IMG/VR virus record: IMGVR_UViG_3300042465_010122
Span: 1 to 23,348 of that record
Source: a virus
Direction: 5' to 3' (one strand)
DNA: 23,348 nt
The translations under genes and the position numbers were made by a program. The notes under the pieces are model-generated. The model did no database searches. It saw only the letters and a list, made by a program, of their open reading frames with translations, and was not told where the DNA came from. Below are positions 14,576-21,706 of the stretch, in pieces (within the stretch, counting starts at the first letter, position 1; each line of letters starts with the position of its first letter).

Positions 14576-14582
14576 GTCAACC
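14576..14582 (-). repeat. Start-associated GGTTGAC word, tail terminator
   Basis: Minus-strand CCGGTTGACTCA contains the TGA stop of the gp10-like gene and lies 18 bases upstream of the ATG at 14557. Confidence 0.5.
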
Positions 14583-15368
14583 GGACCGCCGTCGCAGCGA
14601 TCGGTTCGCTCCGTCGTTGATCTTGCGCAGCGAGGTGGCGAGCGCCTTTCGAAGCCTGCCCGCGGCCACCTGGAGCGCGAGCTGGATGCCCTTGCGCGTG
14701 CTGACGTCCTCGATGTAGTCGAGCTTGTTGACCAGCGTGACGGCCGGGTTGTCTCCGGTCTTGATCGTGGCCGATCCCGGCGACTGCTTGTGGCGCGTCG
14801 CCCACTGGACCGCGCCGCGGATCCGCCCGTCGATTGCCTTGCCTGCATTGAGCCAGGACCCCTTGGCGAAGCCGACCCGCTTTTGGATCCTGGTGATGTA
14901 GGTCTCGCGGGCTTTGGGGCTGGTGACGATCTGCTTCGGCTTGGATCCGCCGAGTTGACCCCAGCGGTGGAGCTTCGGATCCAGGCGGCCGACGGTGAGG
15001 TCCTTCCAGCCGGAACTCGTCTGGCGCAGGTTGTTCTCCGCCCGTGAAAAGCGCCGTTTCTGGATGTTGGCCCAGAACTTATCGGCCGCCCCGGGATCGG
15101 ACTTGCGAATCTCCCTGAAGGCATCCGATGGCAACGCGAACACGCCGCCGATGTCCTTGGCGACGGATTTCTCACCGCGTTGCTTCGCCGCCTCGGAAAA
15201 CCCGAACGGCTTGGTGTTGCGGGCGAGTTCGACCGATAATCCTCGTGCCTCCTGCTTCACCAGGGACAGCAGTGTTCGGCCGACCTTGTCCGGGTAGCGG
15301 CGCAGCAGGCGGGCGACGGTGAACGCTCCCTTCAGTTTCGCGGTGAAGCGGATCGCGCCGTCACTCAT
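14577..15368 (-). CDS. HK97-gp10-like or minor tail protein Z-like head-tail protein
   Basis: A 263-residue basic protein starting MSDGAIRFTAKLKGAF; the ATG overlaps the preceding stop by eight bases. The N-terminal helix with VARLLRRYPDKVGRTLLSLVKQEARGL is typical of tail-completion proteins of the gp10/gpZ type, in which a long helix precedes a beta-sandwich. The C-terminus is a long basic helix (IQLALQVAAGRLRKALATSL) ending in RSLRRRSG. At 263 residues it is larger than most HK97 gp10 proteins (about 110-150) and closer to gpZ. Family assignment rests on helix pattern and order: after gpFII-like and before the tail terminator. Confidence 0.6.
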   Translation of the reverse strand: MSDGAIRFTAKLKGAFTVARLLRRYPDKVGRTLLSLVKQEARGLSVELARNTKPFGFSEAAKQRGEKSVAKDIGGVFALPSDAFREIRKSDPGAADKFWANIQKRRFSRAENNLRQTSSGWKDLTVGRLDPKLHRWGQLGGSKPKQIVTSPKARETYITRIQKRVGFAKGSWLNAGKAIDGRIRGAVQWATRHKQSPGSATIKTGDNPAVTLVNKLDYIEDVSTRKGIQLALQVAAGRLRKALATSLRKINDGANRSLRRRSG

Positions 15369-15672
15369 CGGCCGAGGACAAGGTGAGGGTGAGGAGCGGC
15401 GAGCGCGGATGGTTTGAGACCCGGCTGATCCGGTATTCGGTTCCGTCCACATCGATGCGCTCGCCGAACTTCGGCAAGGCGTCCGGGAATGCCAGTTGCG
15501 GGACGCGCAGGCTGAGATCCGGTGATTCGACGAATCCGCCGATGTCGATCTGCTGTTCGTTGCGCGTCCGGCTGACGAGCACGAGCAGGTCGAGCGTCTT
15601 CCACCGGGCCGTCACGCCATGCTCGGTGAGGAGTTGGTGGAGGTCGGCGAGGATTTCCGATTCGAGGCTCAT
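15361..15672 (-). CDS. gpFII-like head-tail joining protein
   Basis: A 103-residue protein starting MSLESEILADLHQLLTEHG. It shows the small beta-barrel pattern of head-tail joiners: RVPQLAFPDALPKFGERIDVDGTEYRISRV followed by a short final strand PLLTLTL. The 'GE.i.vdG..yri..v....' stretch is the clearest link to the lambda gpFII fold, the last head protein to be added and the docking site for the tail. ATG at 15672 was chosen over the ATG two codons earlier (15678) because only this one keeps the 14-base distance to the upstream TTTTGAC word seen at other starts. An eight-base overlap couples it to the next gene. Confidence 0.7.
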   Translation of the reverse strand: MSLESEILADLHQLLTEHGVTARWKTLDLLVLVSRTRNEQQIDIGGFVESPDLSLRVPQLAFPDALPKFGERIDVDGTEYRISRVSNHPRSPLLTLTLSSADE

Positions 15673-15686
15673 GCCCATGCCTTTCT

Positions 15687-15693
15687 GTCAAAA
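15687..15693 (-). repeat. Start-associated word, weak match, joining protein
   Basis: Minus-strand TTTTGACA lies 14 bases upstream of the ATG at 15672. It keeps TTGACA but not the leading GG. Confidence 0.35.
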
Positions 15694-15698
15694 TGGAA

Positions 15699-15726
15699 CA
15701 CCCCCTCCAGTTTCCCGGAGAGGGTG
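15699..15726 (-). terminator. Hairpin after the capsid gene
   Basis: Arms 15699-15708 and 15717-15726 form ten pairs (one G-U on the minus strand) around an 8-base loop, 38 bases beyond the capsid stop. The minus strand continues TTCCATTTTG, a weak T tract. It may be a partial terminator, or protect the 3' end of the abundant capsid message. Confidence 0.6.
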
Positions 15727-15763
15727 ATGGTTGGGGGACGGAGACCCTGTCGCCAGGATCTGG

Positions 15764-16660
15764 TCAGGGTTTGACGATGCGCTTGAGGCCGTCGGTCTTG
15801 GCCGCGCTGAACCCGTAGAGGCATTCGAGGGTGACGAAGACCTTGTTGGCGCGGGTGTCGGTGAAGCGCAGGTAGCCGAAAGTCATCCCGGTGGAGGGAT
15901 CGGTGACGGCACCCGACTGCTCGTAGTCGGCTACGGGCTGGAGGTAGCGCATGGCCACCGCCACGGCACTCGAATGGGCGGCGAAACCGACGAGCTTCTC
16001 CGGGTGGTCCGACGGGATGAGCGTCGTCTCGTGCAGGTTGAAGCCCGCGATCCGCTTGACCATGCCCTCGGTGATGGCCGGGGCGTTGAGGTTCAGGTTG
16101 AAGCTCTTGGCCACCACGTCGTCGGCGAGCATGTTGGTGTAGTAGCCGGAGTCGAGGACCAGCGAACGCGGGTTGGGCGGCATCTTGGCATTGCCGCAGG
16201 CTTCGCGCAGATTGAGCACCTTCTTGTAGTCGAAGGCGGTCGCGGCGAGCGCCGGGATGCCGGGCGTGCCGAAGCTGGCGGCGGTGATGCAGCCGAAGAT
16301 GTCGACCAGCACGTCCTGGGCGAGCTGCTGGGCGGCGGCTTCCACCAGGGTTTCCAGCACGCCGAGGGAGGTTTCGGCCGACTCGCGGGCGGTGACGTGG
16401 ACGGTCTTGTATTTGTGGCGGTTGAGGGTGACAGGCACCACGGTGACGGTGGAGTCGGCATTCGCGGAGTAGTCACCGGCGAAGTCGCTCGAAGTGGTGG
16501 GTGCACCGACCAGGGGGACGCGCACGGTGTCCAGCTTGTCGGCGGGCAGCGGGCTGAAGTCGGTGGAAAACGCCGTGACCGGCAGGAGGTTCGACATGAA
16601 GGGCATGAGTGCCCGTTGGGCGACCTTGATGTCTTTGACGTTGGTGAGGGTGTTGGGCAT
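15764..16660 (-). CDS. Major capsid protein
   Basis: A 298-residue protein. It has features of HK97-fold coat proteins: an N-terminal arm, LPVTAFSTDFSPLPADKLDTVRVPLV as an early strand with turns, a spine helix region near AETSLGVLETLVEAAAQQLAQDVLVDIFG, SGYYTNMLADDVV after a core strand, and a C-terminal LVGFAAHSSAVAVAMRYLQP strand pair typical of the A-domain. It follows protease and scaffold and precedes head-tail joining genes, the expected slot. No separate decoration protein gene lies next to it. The start is nine bases after the scaffold stop. Name is by order and fold pattern. Confidence 0.85.
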   Translation of the reverse strand: MPNTLTNVKDIKVAQRALMPFMSNLLPVTAFSTDFSPLPADKLDTVRVPLVGAPTTSSDFAGDYSANADSTVTVVPVTLNRHKYKTVHVTARESAETSLGVLETLVEAAAQQLAQDVLVDIFGCITAASFGTPGIPALAATAFDYKKVLNLREACGNAKMPPNPRSLVLDSGYYTNMLADDVVAKSFNLNLNAPAITEGMVKRIAGFNLHETTLIPSDHPEKLVGFAAHSSAVAVAMRYLQPVADYEQSGAVTDPSTGMTFGYLRFTDTRANKVFVTLECLYGFSAAKTDGLKRIVKP

Positions 16661-16669
16661 GGCGGGTGG

Positions 16670-17164
16670 TCAGGCTTGGTGGTTGAGGATGAGGGCTTGC
16701 TGTTCGGGCGTGAGCTTCCGCCAGAAGGCGGTCTGGGCGGCCGGGTCGGTGATGGCGGCGAACTGCGCGTGAAGCTCGGCCGCTTGCGGGGCGTCGCCGG
16801 CAGGGGTGACGCGGGCCGGCATCGCGGTGCCGGTGGAGGCGACCACGCGGGCGACTTCGAGTTGGACGCGGCGGTCGAAGTCGGCCTGCGACGCCTGGAG
16901 TTCGGCGACGCGGGTGCGCAGCGTGGTGGCTTCCGCAGCGGCGGTGTCGCGCTCGGTGACCAAACCGGCACTCGCGGTCGTGGCGTCGTCGCGTTCCGCC
17001 CGCAGCGATTCGATTTCGGCGGCGAGCAGTTCCACTTCGCCGCGCAGTGAGGTCGTGGCGGTGGTTTCCTCGGTGAGGAGTTCGGCCTGGGCCTGGTGGT
17101 CGCGCTGGAGTGCGAGGAGGTCGGCGCGGGCTTTGGCGAGTTCGTCTTCGATGGCGGTGTTCAT
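16670..17164 (-). CDS. Nested scaffold protein from internal start
   Basis: An in-frame internal ATG (Met275 of the protease) begins MNTAIEDELAKARADLL, exactly at the coiled-coil border, and would give about 164 residues. A GGTTGAC word lies 15 bases upstream, as at other late starts, though here it is inside the protease frame (S-V-D-T). The parallel to lambda Nu3 supports it. Production as a separate protein is inferred. Confidence 0.6.
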   Translation of the reverse strand: MNTAIEDELAKARADLLALQRDHQAQAELLTEETTATTSLRGEVELLAAEIESLRAERDDATTASAGLVTERDTAAAEATTLRTRVAELQASQADFDRRVQLEVARVVASTGTAMPARVTPAGDAPQAAELHAQFAAITDPAAQTAFWRKLTPEQQALILNHQA

Positions 17165-17986
17165 CGCCCGTGATCCGGTGTCAACCGATGCGGAGTGGTA
17201 GACCCGCAGGCGGCGCATGGCTTCGGCGCGGTCGGCGACAATGCCCGCGAGGTTCTGGCGCTGGGCCTGCCTGCCGCTGAAGGTCTGGCCTTCCATCGCC
17301 TCGGCCGGGATGGCGCGGCCTTTCGCGAGCACCGCCGTGTGGAACTCACTGGCGATTTCGGCGAGGTTGGAGGAAATCAATTCGCGCTGCTCGTCGGTGA
17401 GCGGCGTGCCGGGAGCCCCCATCGCTTTGTATTTCCCGACGGAGAAGACCTCCACTTTGATGCCGGCTTTTTCGATGGCAGCGGAGTGGTCGACGACCGC
17501 CTGCACCACACCGATCGAGCCGACCTGGGCGGAGGGCGTGGCGTAAATGGCCCGGGCCTGGCTGGCGACCCAATAGGCGGCCGAGCACATCAGGCCGGAC
17601 GAGAACGCGTAGACCGGCTTGCGGGCGTTGAGCGAAGCGACGGCCGCGGCCAGTTCCGGGGTTCCGGCCACGGTCCCGCCGGGCGAATCGATCTCGAGGA
17701 AGACCGCCTTGATGTCGGGGCGCTCGCCGGCCTCGCGGAGGGCGTCGCCGATGTCCTCGGAACTGGTGGCCCCCATGAAGACCCGGGCGAAGAGGTCGGG
17801 CTTGCGGAGGATCGGCCCTTCGATGCTCACCACGCCGATGCCGTCCTCGATGCTGAGGAGAGGGTGGGGCGGGTCTGCCTGTGGCTGCGCCGTGAAGGGA
17901 GCCGCGATTCCCCGGAGGGAGGCGGCTATGGAATGCAGGGCGTCAGGCTGGATGAGCCACTCGCGATGAAGGAGGACCGGGTTCAC
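16670..17986 (-). CDS. S49-type head maturation protease fused to scaffold
   Basis: A 438-residue protein with a GTG start. Residues 45-265 are a ClpP/SppA-like S49 protease: DGIGVVSIEGPIL opening, EIDSPGGTVAG oxyanion loop, nucleophile Ser135 in GLMCSAAYWVASQA, and Lys187 in SVGKYKAMGAP. Residues about 275-400 are a long coiled coil (AKARADLLALQRDHQAQAE, ELLAAEIESLRAERDD), the usual phage scaffold. The C-terminal AAELHAQFAAITDPAAQTAFWRKL end is also typical of scaffold that binds coat protein. Internal ATG at 17164 (Met275) probably starts a separate scaffold of about 164 residues, as with lambda C/Nu3. The GTG overlaps a TGA in an upstream frame by GTGA, which suggests coupling to the original portal end. 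Confidence 0.9.
   Translation of the reverse strand: MNPVLLHREWLIQPDALHSIAASLRGIAAPFTAQPQADPPHPLLSIEDGIGVVSIEGPILRKPDLFARVFMGATSSEDIGDALREAGERPDIKAVFLEIDSPGGTVAGTPELAAAVASLNARKPVYAFSSGLMCSAAYWVASQARAIYATPSAQVGSIGVVQAVVDHSAAIEKAGIKVEVFSVGKYKAMGAPGTPLTDEQRELISSNLAEIASEFHTAVLAKGRAIPAEAMEGQTFSGRQAQRQNLAGIVADRAEAMRRLRVYHSASVDTGSRAMNTAIEDELAKARADLLALQRDHQAQAELLTEETTATTSLRGEVELLAAEIESLRAERDDATTASAGLVTERDTAAAEATTLRTRVAELQASQADFDRRVQLEVARVVASTGTAMPARVTPAGDAPQAAELHAQFAAITDPAAQTAFWRKLTPEQQALILNHQA
17180..17186 (-). repeat. Start-associated GGTTGAC word, nested scaffold
   Basis: Minus-strand TCGGTTGACACC lies 15 bases upstream of the internal scaffold ATG at 17164 and is translated within the protease frame. 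Confidence 0.5.
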
Positions 17987-18096
17987 GCCCGGTCGGCGGT
18001 GTCAACGACGCCCGCGGCCACGGGTGTTGGGGTTACACTGCCAGGATAGGTCCAAGCAGGAGATCGTCGGAAATGCACCCCGGGGGGCGCGCGAGA
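17983..18096 (-). pseudogene. Possible remnant of the native portal C-terminus
   Basis: After the histidine-kinase stop (followed by a second TGA) an open stretch of 37 codons ends VAAGVVDTADRA, with its TGA overlapping the protease GTG as GTGA. It has no start codon. Such a stop/start overlap is what the original portal end should look like before the kinase was inserted. Another reading (CNPNTRGRGRR ending at the TGA of CGTTGAC, from a join at a GGCAG repeat) is also possible, so the exact native end is uncertain. Confidence 0.4.
18001..18007 (-). repeat. Start-associated word, one mismatch, protease
   Basis: Minus-strand TCGTTGACACC (CGTTGAC in place of GGTTGAC) lies 14 bases upstream of the protease GTG at 17986. 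Confidence 0.4.
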
Positions 18097-18099
18097 TCA

Positions 18100-21000
18100 T
18101 CAGGCGATCACCAAATCACCGAGGTCCGAATGACTGGATTCGAACTCTGCCAATGCCGCGATCGCATCAGCGAGCTCGATGTCGAGACGTGCGCCAAAAG
18201 CGATCAGCAAGGTCTTATCATTCGCTGTCAGCTTCACGGAAGTCGGCTCGAAATCCGAGATTCTCCTGCAAAGTTCCTCGAGCCTCCTTAGTCCGACAGC
18301 TGCAGATCCACCTTTCAGCTTGTGCGCCGCAGCTTGGATACGGTCAGGATCTCCCGAAGCGATCGCATCGTGGACGGCGGCCACCTGGATGGGGGCATCC
18401 TTGCGGAATATGGCCAGCAGTTCCAAGGAGAACCTCCGCTCTACACCTAAGTTGCAGTCATAGGATTCAAGGAGCGAAGAAATCAGAACCGGTTGTTCTG
18501 GTCCTGACGAGAGAAGCGGCGGGGAGGAGCAGACGGGTCCGGAGGTGGTGGCATCTGTTCGGAATCGATCGAGTTCATGAAACAAATGAATGCGGGTGTA
18601 AGGCTTGCTGATCACCGAACGCATCCCTGCAGCCTTGCACAGTGCAGCTGTCTTTTCGGAGGCATTAGCGGTGCATCCAATGATTGCGGGATAGCGGCTC
18701 CTGGCGCGACCGAGGATTGCCCTTGACGCGTCAAATCCATCCATCTCGGGCATCAAGCAATCCATCAAAACGATGTCAAAGTGCTCTGTCTCGCAGGCGC
18801 GAACCGCTTCGCGCCCGTTCTCAGCGGTTCGGACCAAGCAGCCAAGCTGCTCCAGATGCTCGATCGCAACAATCCGATTGATTTCGTTGTCCTCGGCAAC
18901 CAATACGTGCATCCCTTTCAGGCACTCTGCTACGTCTCCTCCGTTGCCGGCAAAGGCCTCGGACAAAGCCTTGCGCGGGGCTGCCACGAGCGGTAGGTCC
19001 ACGAACACGGCTGTTCCAGAGCCAAGAACGCTCTGGATGTCGATTTTCCCTCCCATGAGATTGACGATCTCTGCAACGATCGCCAGCCCGAGCCCGCTGC
19101 CGCCTCTTTTGTGATCGCTTTCCGTGAGTTGGACGAAAGGCTTGAAAATGTCCTGGATCTTGTCGGGCCTGATCCCGATCCCGGTGTCGGTCACCTCGAG
19201 CCGCACCAGATGACGGGCAGCGCCGACCTCCACCTTCTCGCGCTGGGGGAAGTTGAATAGTTTCACCGAGATCGAGCCCGAGTCGGTGTAGGCGATGGCA
19301 TTCTTCAGCAGATTGCCGACGATCTGCCGGAACCTCAACTCATCCGTCAGGAGAATTGAGGGAAGGAGCGGATCAACGGAACAGGAGAATTCCAACGACT
19401 TTTTGGCGGCTTCCGCGGCAAAGGTGGCGGCGACGCCCTCCAACACCGAATTCAAGTTCACCGGCTTTTCCTCCAATTGAATCAATCCCCGCTCGCCCTT
19501 GGCGACGTCAAGGATGTCGTCAAGCAATCGCAACAGAGCAAGGGCTGACGATCGTGCGTCCGATGCGCGAGCCAACAGTTGTTCCTCCGGCAATTTACGT
19601 GCGAGTATCAGTTCGAGCATTTCGATCACGCCATGCATCGGCGTCCGTAATTCGTGGCTGAGATTTGAGAGATATAAACTTTTGGCGTCATTGGCCGCTT
19701 CCGCCTTGATCTTTGAGGAAATGAGATGCTCCTCCAAGACGCGTTGATCGCTCACATCCATGATGGTGCCGATGGTGCCCTTTACCTCGCCGGATGCGGC
19801 AGTCAGAGGAAGTCGCCTGAGTGACAGCCAGCGGTCGCGGTTTGCCGAAAGTTGGATGACGTATTTTGTTACCGGTTCGCCGGAAAGCAGGGCGGTCAGC
19901 TTCTTCTCCTCTGCACTCCGGTCGCAGTCATTTAGCAAGTCGGAGATCCGCCGGCCCAGCGATTGGTCGTCCGCGATACCCGTTACGGATCGCCATGCAT
20001 GGTTCACATAAGTAATGACGCCACTCTCATCGGTCATGAAAACCGCTTCATCAAGGGTGCTGAGGATGGTCCGGTGAAGGTGCTCGCTAGCCCTCAGCGC
20101 GGATTCCGCCCGGGTGCGTGCCAAGGCACCGGCGATCACTTCGGCAAAACCGCGGATCATCACCACATCTTCCGTCGGCCACGCATGGGTGATTTTGGTG
20201 CACTCCAGCACAATAACCCCCTCGAGACGTCCGCCCGCCAGAAGCGGCACGCCTATAGATGACGGAGCAGAAGAGCAATTCGGCAGCGACGGCCCCGTCC
20301 GCGATGGGTTCGCCCGGAGGAGATCGGGAGAAGAGACTACTCCGCCTTCCTCGAGCATATGGACCGCTTCCGGACCGAGTGCCAGCGGAGCGGGCTCGCT
20401 GCCGCTGACGGACGCCTTGGACCACTCATGGCTGAACTCGAATCGCCCCGAACTCTTGTTCACAATGTAAAGCGTGACACGACATGCGCTGCAAAACGTC
20501 CCCACCTCCCGCAGCGCGGCGTGGACTGCGGGCGCGAAGCTTTCCACGTCGACGAACCTGGACGATACCAGCAGAAGCTTGCTGTTCATTTCCAATCGCC
20601 TCCGTGCCTTCTCGTTCTCTGCCAGCGTCTCCGTCACATCGACGATACTGCCGGATATCCGGACCAGTCGGCCTTCAGGGTCTCGCTCGGAAAGGCCCTG
20701 CGCCAGAACGGGGATCCATCTCGAGTCGCGGTGGCGGACTCGGAAATTGATCTGAACCGCCTTGTCTGAAGATTCGGAATGAGACCCGGCTTCCTCCCAA
20801 ACCCGATCAAGATCTTCAGGGTGAATTCTTGCTTGGAATTCCGCCAGAGGAATCCGGAGCTTGTCCGGCTGCTCGCCAAATAGCCCTGACCAACCGGAGT
20901 GAAAATCCAGCCATTCATTCGTAGCGTCTAGCTCCCAGATCGCTGCCTTGCTTGCTTCGATAGCTCGCCGCAACAGGCGCTCTGACAACTCGGCACTGCT

Positions 21001-21567
21001 CCTGGCGGTCTCTACCTCCTCGACCCTTCGCTTTCCGACTTCCGCATTGGTGAAAATTTCGGCCAGCATCCGCAGCATGGCGAGCTCCACCGTCGACCAC
21101 TCCTTGCGGTGCGTCACCGCGTCGAATCCGACGAAGCCCAGACACTGGGAATCATAAATCATTGGAACCGCCACCATGGTTTTGATTCCCTGGGGCTCGA
21201 GGACGTTTCTTAAAGCACTTCCAACTGGAAGGTCCTCCACCCATGGAACATGGACGGTTTCGCCCCTGAGGTGAGGGGTGGTAAAATCTTCCAAGCCCTT
21301 CAGCGGGGTCTCCTGAAGATGCTCAATCATTGGCTCAATTCCTTCCCGACACCATTCATGGGTGTTGGAGCAAGTATGCCGGTCAAAGTCGTAGATGAAG
21401 GTGTAGCTCCGGTCGACGTCCGTGTATTCGCCCGTGATGCGGAGCGCTCTTTGGATCTCGCGCTCCAGCTCTTTCGGCGGGATATTGACGAAATCGATGG
21501 CGAGGTTCATCAGAATCGCCCCGAGTTGCCCGGAGACGACCGGTGTACTGGCTGTTTTCAGAACCAT
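18100..21567 (-). CDS. Hybrid sensor histidine kinase, GAF-PAS-GAF-PAS-HisKA-ATPase-REC-HPt (cargo)
   Basis: About 1155 residues from ATG 21567; a TTG at 21657 in the same frame would add 30 residues. No membrane segment is seen, so it should be cytoplasmic. Domains (numbered from 21567): GAF1 about 25-180 (TCSNTHEWCREGIEPMI, CLGFVGFDAV), PAS1 200-315, GAF2 335-490, PAS2 500-610, HisKA with LSNLSHELRTPMHG and phospho-His638, ATPase with N752/N756, DTGIG 794-798 and GGSGLGL 822-828, receiver with E892/D893, phospho-Asp936 and Lys988, and HPt with His1082 (AAHKLKGGSAA). All key residues are intact, so a full phosphorelay is possible. GC is lower than in neighbours. It stands between portal and protease, where no signalling gene belongs, so it is acquired cargo. 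No partner regulator gene is in the window. Confidence 0.93.
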   Translation of the reverse strand: MVLKTASTPVVSGQLGAILMNLAIDFVNIPPKELEREIQRALRITGEYTDVDRSYTFIYDFDRHTCSNTHEWCREGIEPMIEHLQETPLKGLEDFTTPHLRGETVHVPWVEDLPVGSALRNVLEPQGIKTMVAVPMIYDSQCLGFVGFDAVTHRKEWSTVELAMLRMLAEIFTNAEVGKRRVEEVETARSSAELSERLLRRAIEASKAAIWELDATNEWLDFHSGWSGLFGEQPDKLRIPLAEFQARIHPEDLDRVWEEAGSHSESSDKAVQINFRVRHRDSRWIPVLAQGLSERDPEGRLVRISGSIVDVTETLAENEKARRRLEMNSKLLLVSSRFVDVESFAPAVHAALREVGTFCSACRVTLYIVNKSSGRFEFSHEWSKASVSGSEPAPLALGPEAVHMLEEGGVVSSPDLLRANPSRTGPSLPNCSSAPSSIGVPLLAGGRLEGVIVLECTKITHAWPTEDVVMIRGFAEVIAGALARTRAESALRASEHLHRTILSTLDEAVFMTDESGVITYVNHAWRSVTGIADDQSLGRRISDLLNDCDRSAEEKKLTALLSGEPVTKYVIQLSANRDRWLSLRRLPLTAASGEVKGTIGTIMDVSDQRVLEEHLISSKIKAEAANDAKSLYLSNLSHELRTPMHGVIEMLELILARKLPEEQLLARASDARSSALALLRLLDDILDVAKGERGLIQLEEKPVNLNSVLEGVAATFAAEAAKKSLEFSCSVDPLLPSILLTDELRFRQIVGNLLKNAIAYTDSGSISVKLFNFPQREKVEVGAARHLVRLEVTDTGIGIRPDKIQDIFKPFVQLTESDHKRGGSGLGLAIVAEIVNLMGGKIDIQSVLGSGTAVFVDLPLVAAPRKALSEAFAGNGGDVAECLKGMHVLVAEDNEINRIVAIEHLEQLGCLVRTAENGREAVRACETEHFDIVLMDCLMPEMDGFDASRAILGRARSRYPAIIGCTANASEKTAALCKAAGMRSVISKPYTRIHLFHELDRFRTDATTSGPVCSSPPLLSSGPEQPVLISSLLESYDCNLGVERRFSLELLAIFRKDAPIQVAAVHDAIASGDPDRIQAAAHKLKGGSAAVGLRRLEELCRRISDFEPTSVKLTANDKTLLIAFGARLDIELADAIAALAEFESSHSDLGDLVIA

Positions 21568-21599
21568 TTTGAGTTTAGTTGCGGGGCTCTTCCGTGGAT

Positions 21600-21605
21600 T
21601 GTCAA
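21600..21605 (-). promoter_or_regulatory. Possible -35 element upstream of the histidine kinase
   Basis: TTGACA on the minus strand, 32 bases before the ATG at 21567. No good -10 element follows at 16-18 bases (GCAACT), so a promoter here is doubtful. Confidence 0.2.
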
Positions 21606-21689
21606 GAGCTTGGACCGTTCCTTGATCCCCTCCGCGCGTTTGCTTGTGCCCCGGCAATCGAAGCCTTGAATCTGGCGATGGCGAGGAGG

Positions 21690-21706
21690 GATTGTTTCAA
21701 ACAATC
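21690..21706. repeat. 17-base palindrome over the portal stop codon
   Basis: GATTGTTT-C-AAACAATC is a perfect dyad and contains the present portal TGA. As RNA it could form only a short hairpin. It lies at the left edge of the kinase insertion and might be an operator of the kinase gene or an insertion scar. Confidence 0.55.

Noticed and set aside
15731-17050. A 439-codon plus-strand open frame opposite capsid and scaffold
   Set aside because: Its Gly/Val/Glu-rich translation is the mirror of the capsid and scaffold codons; no protein features are seen.
7082-18007. The TTGACA within the repeated word as a -35 promoter element for each late gene
   Set aside because: The distance to the start codons (14-18 nt) would put the -10 box on the start codon itself, and no TATAAT-like sequence follows.
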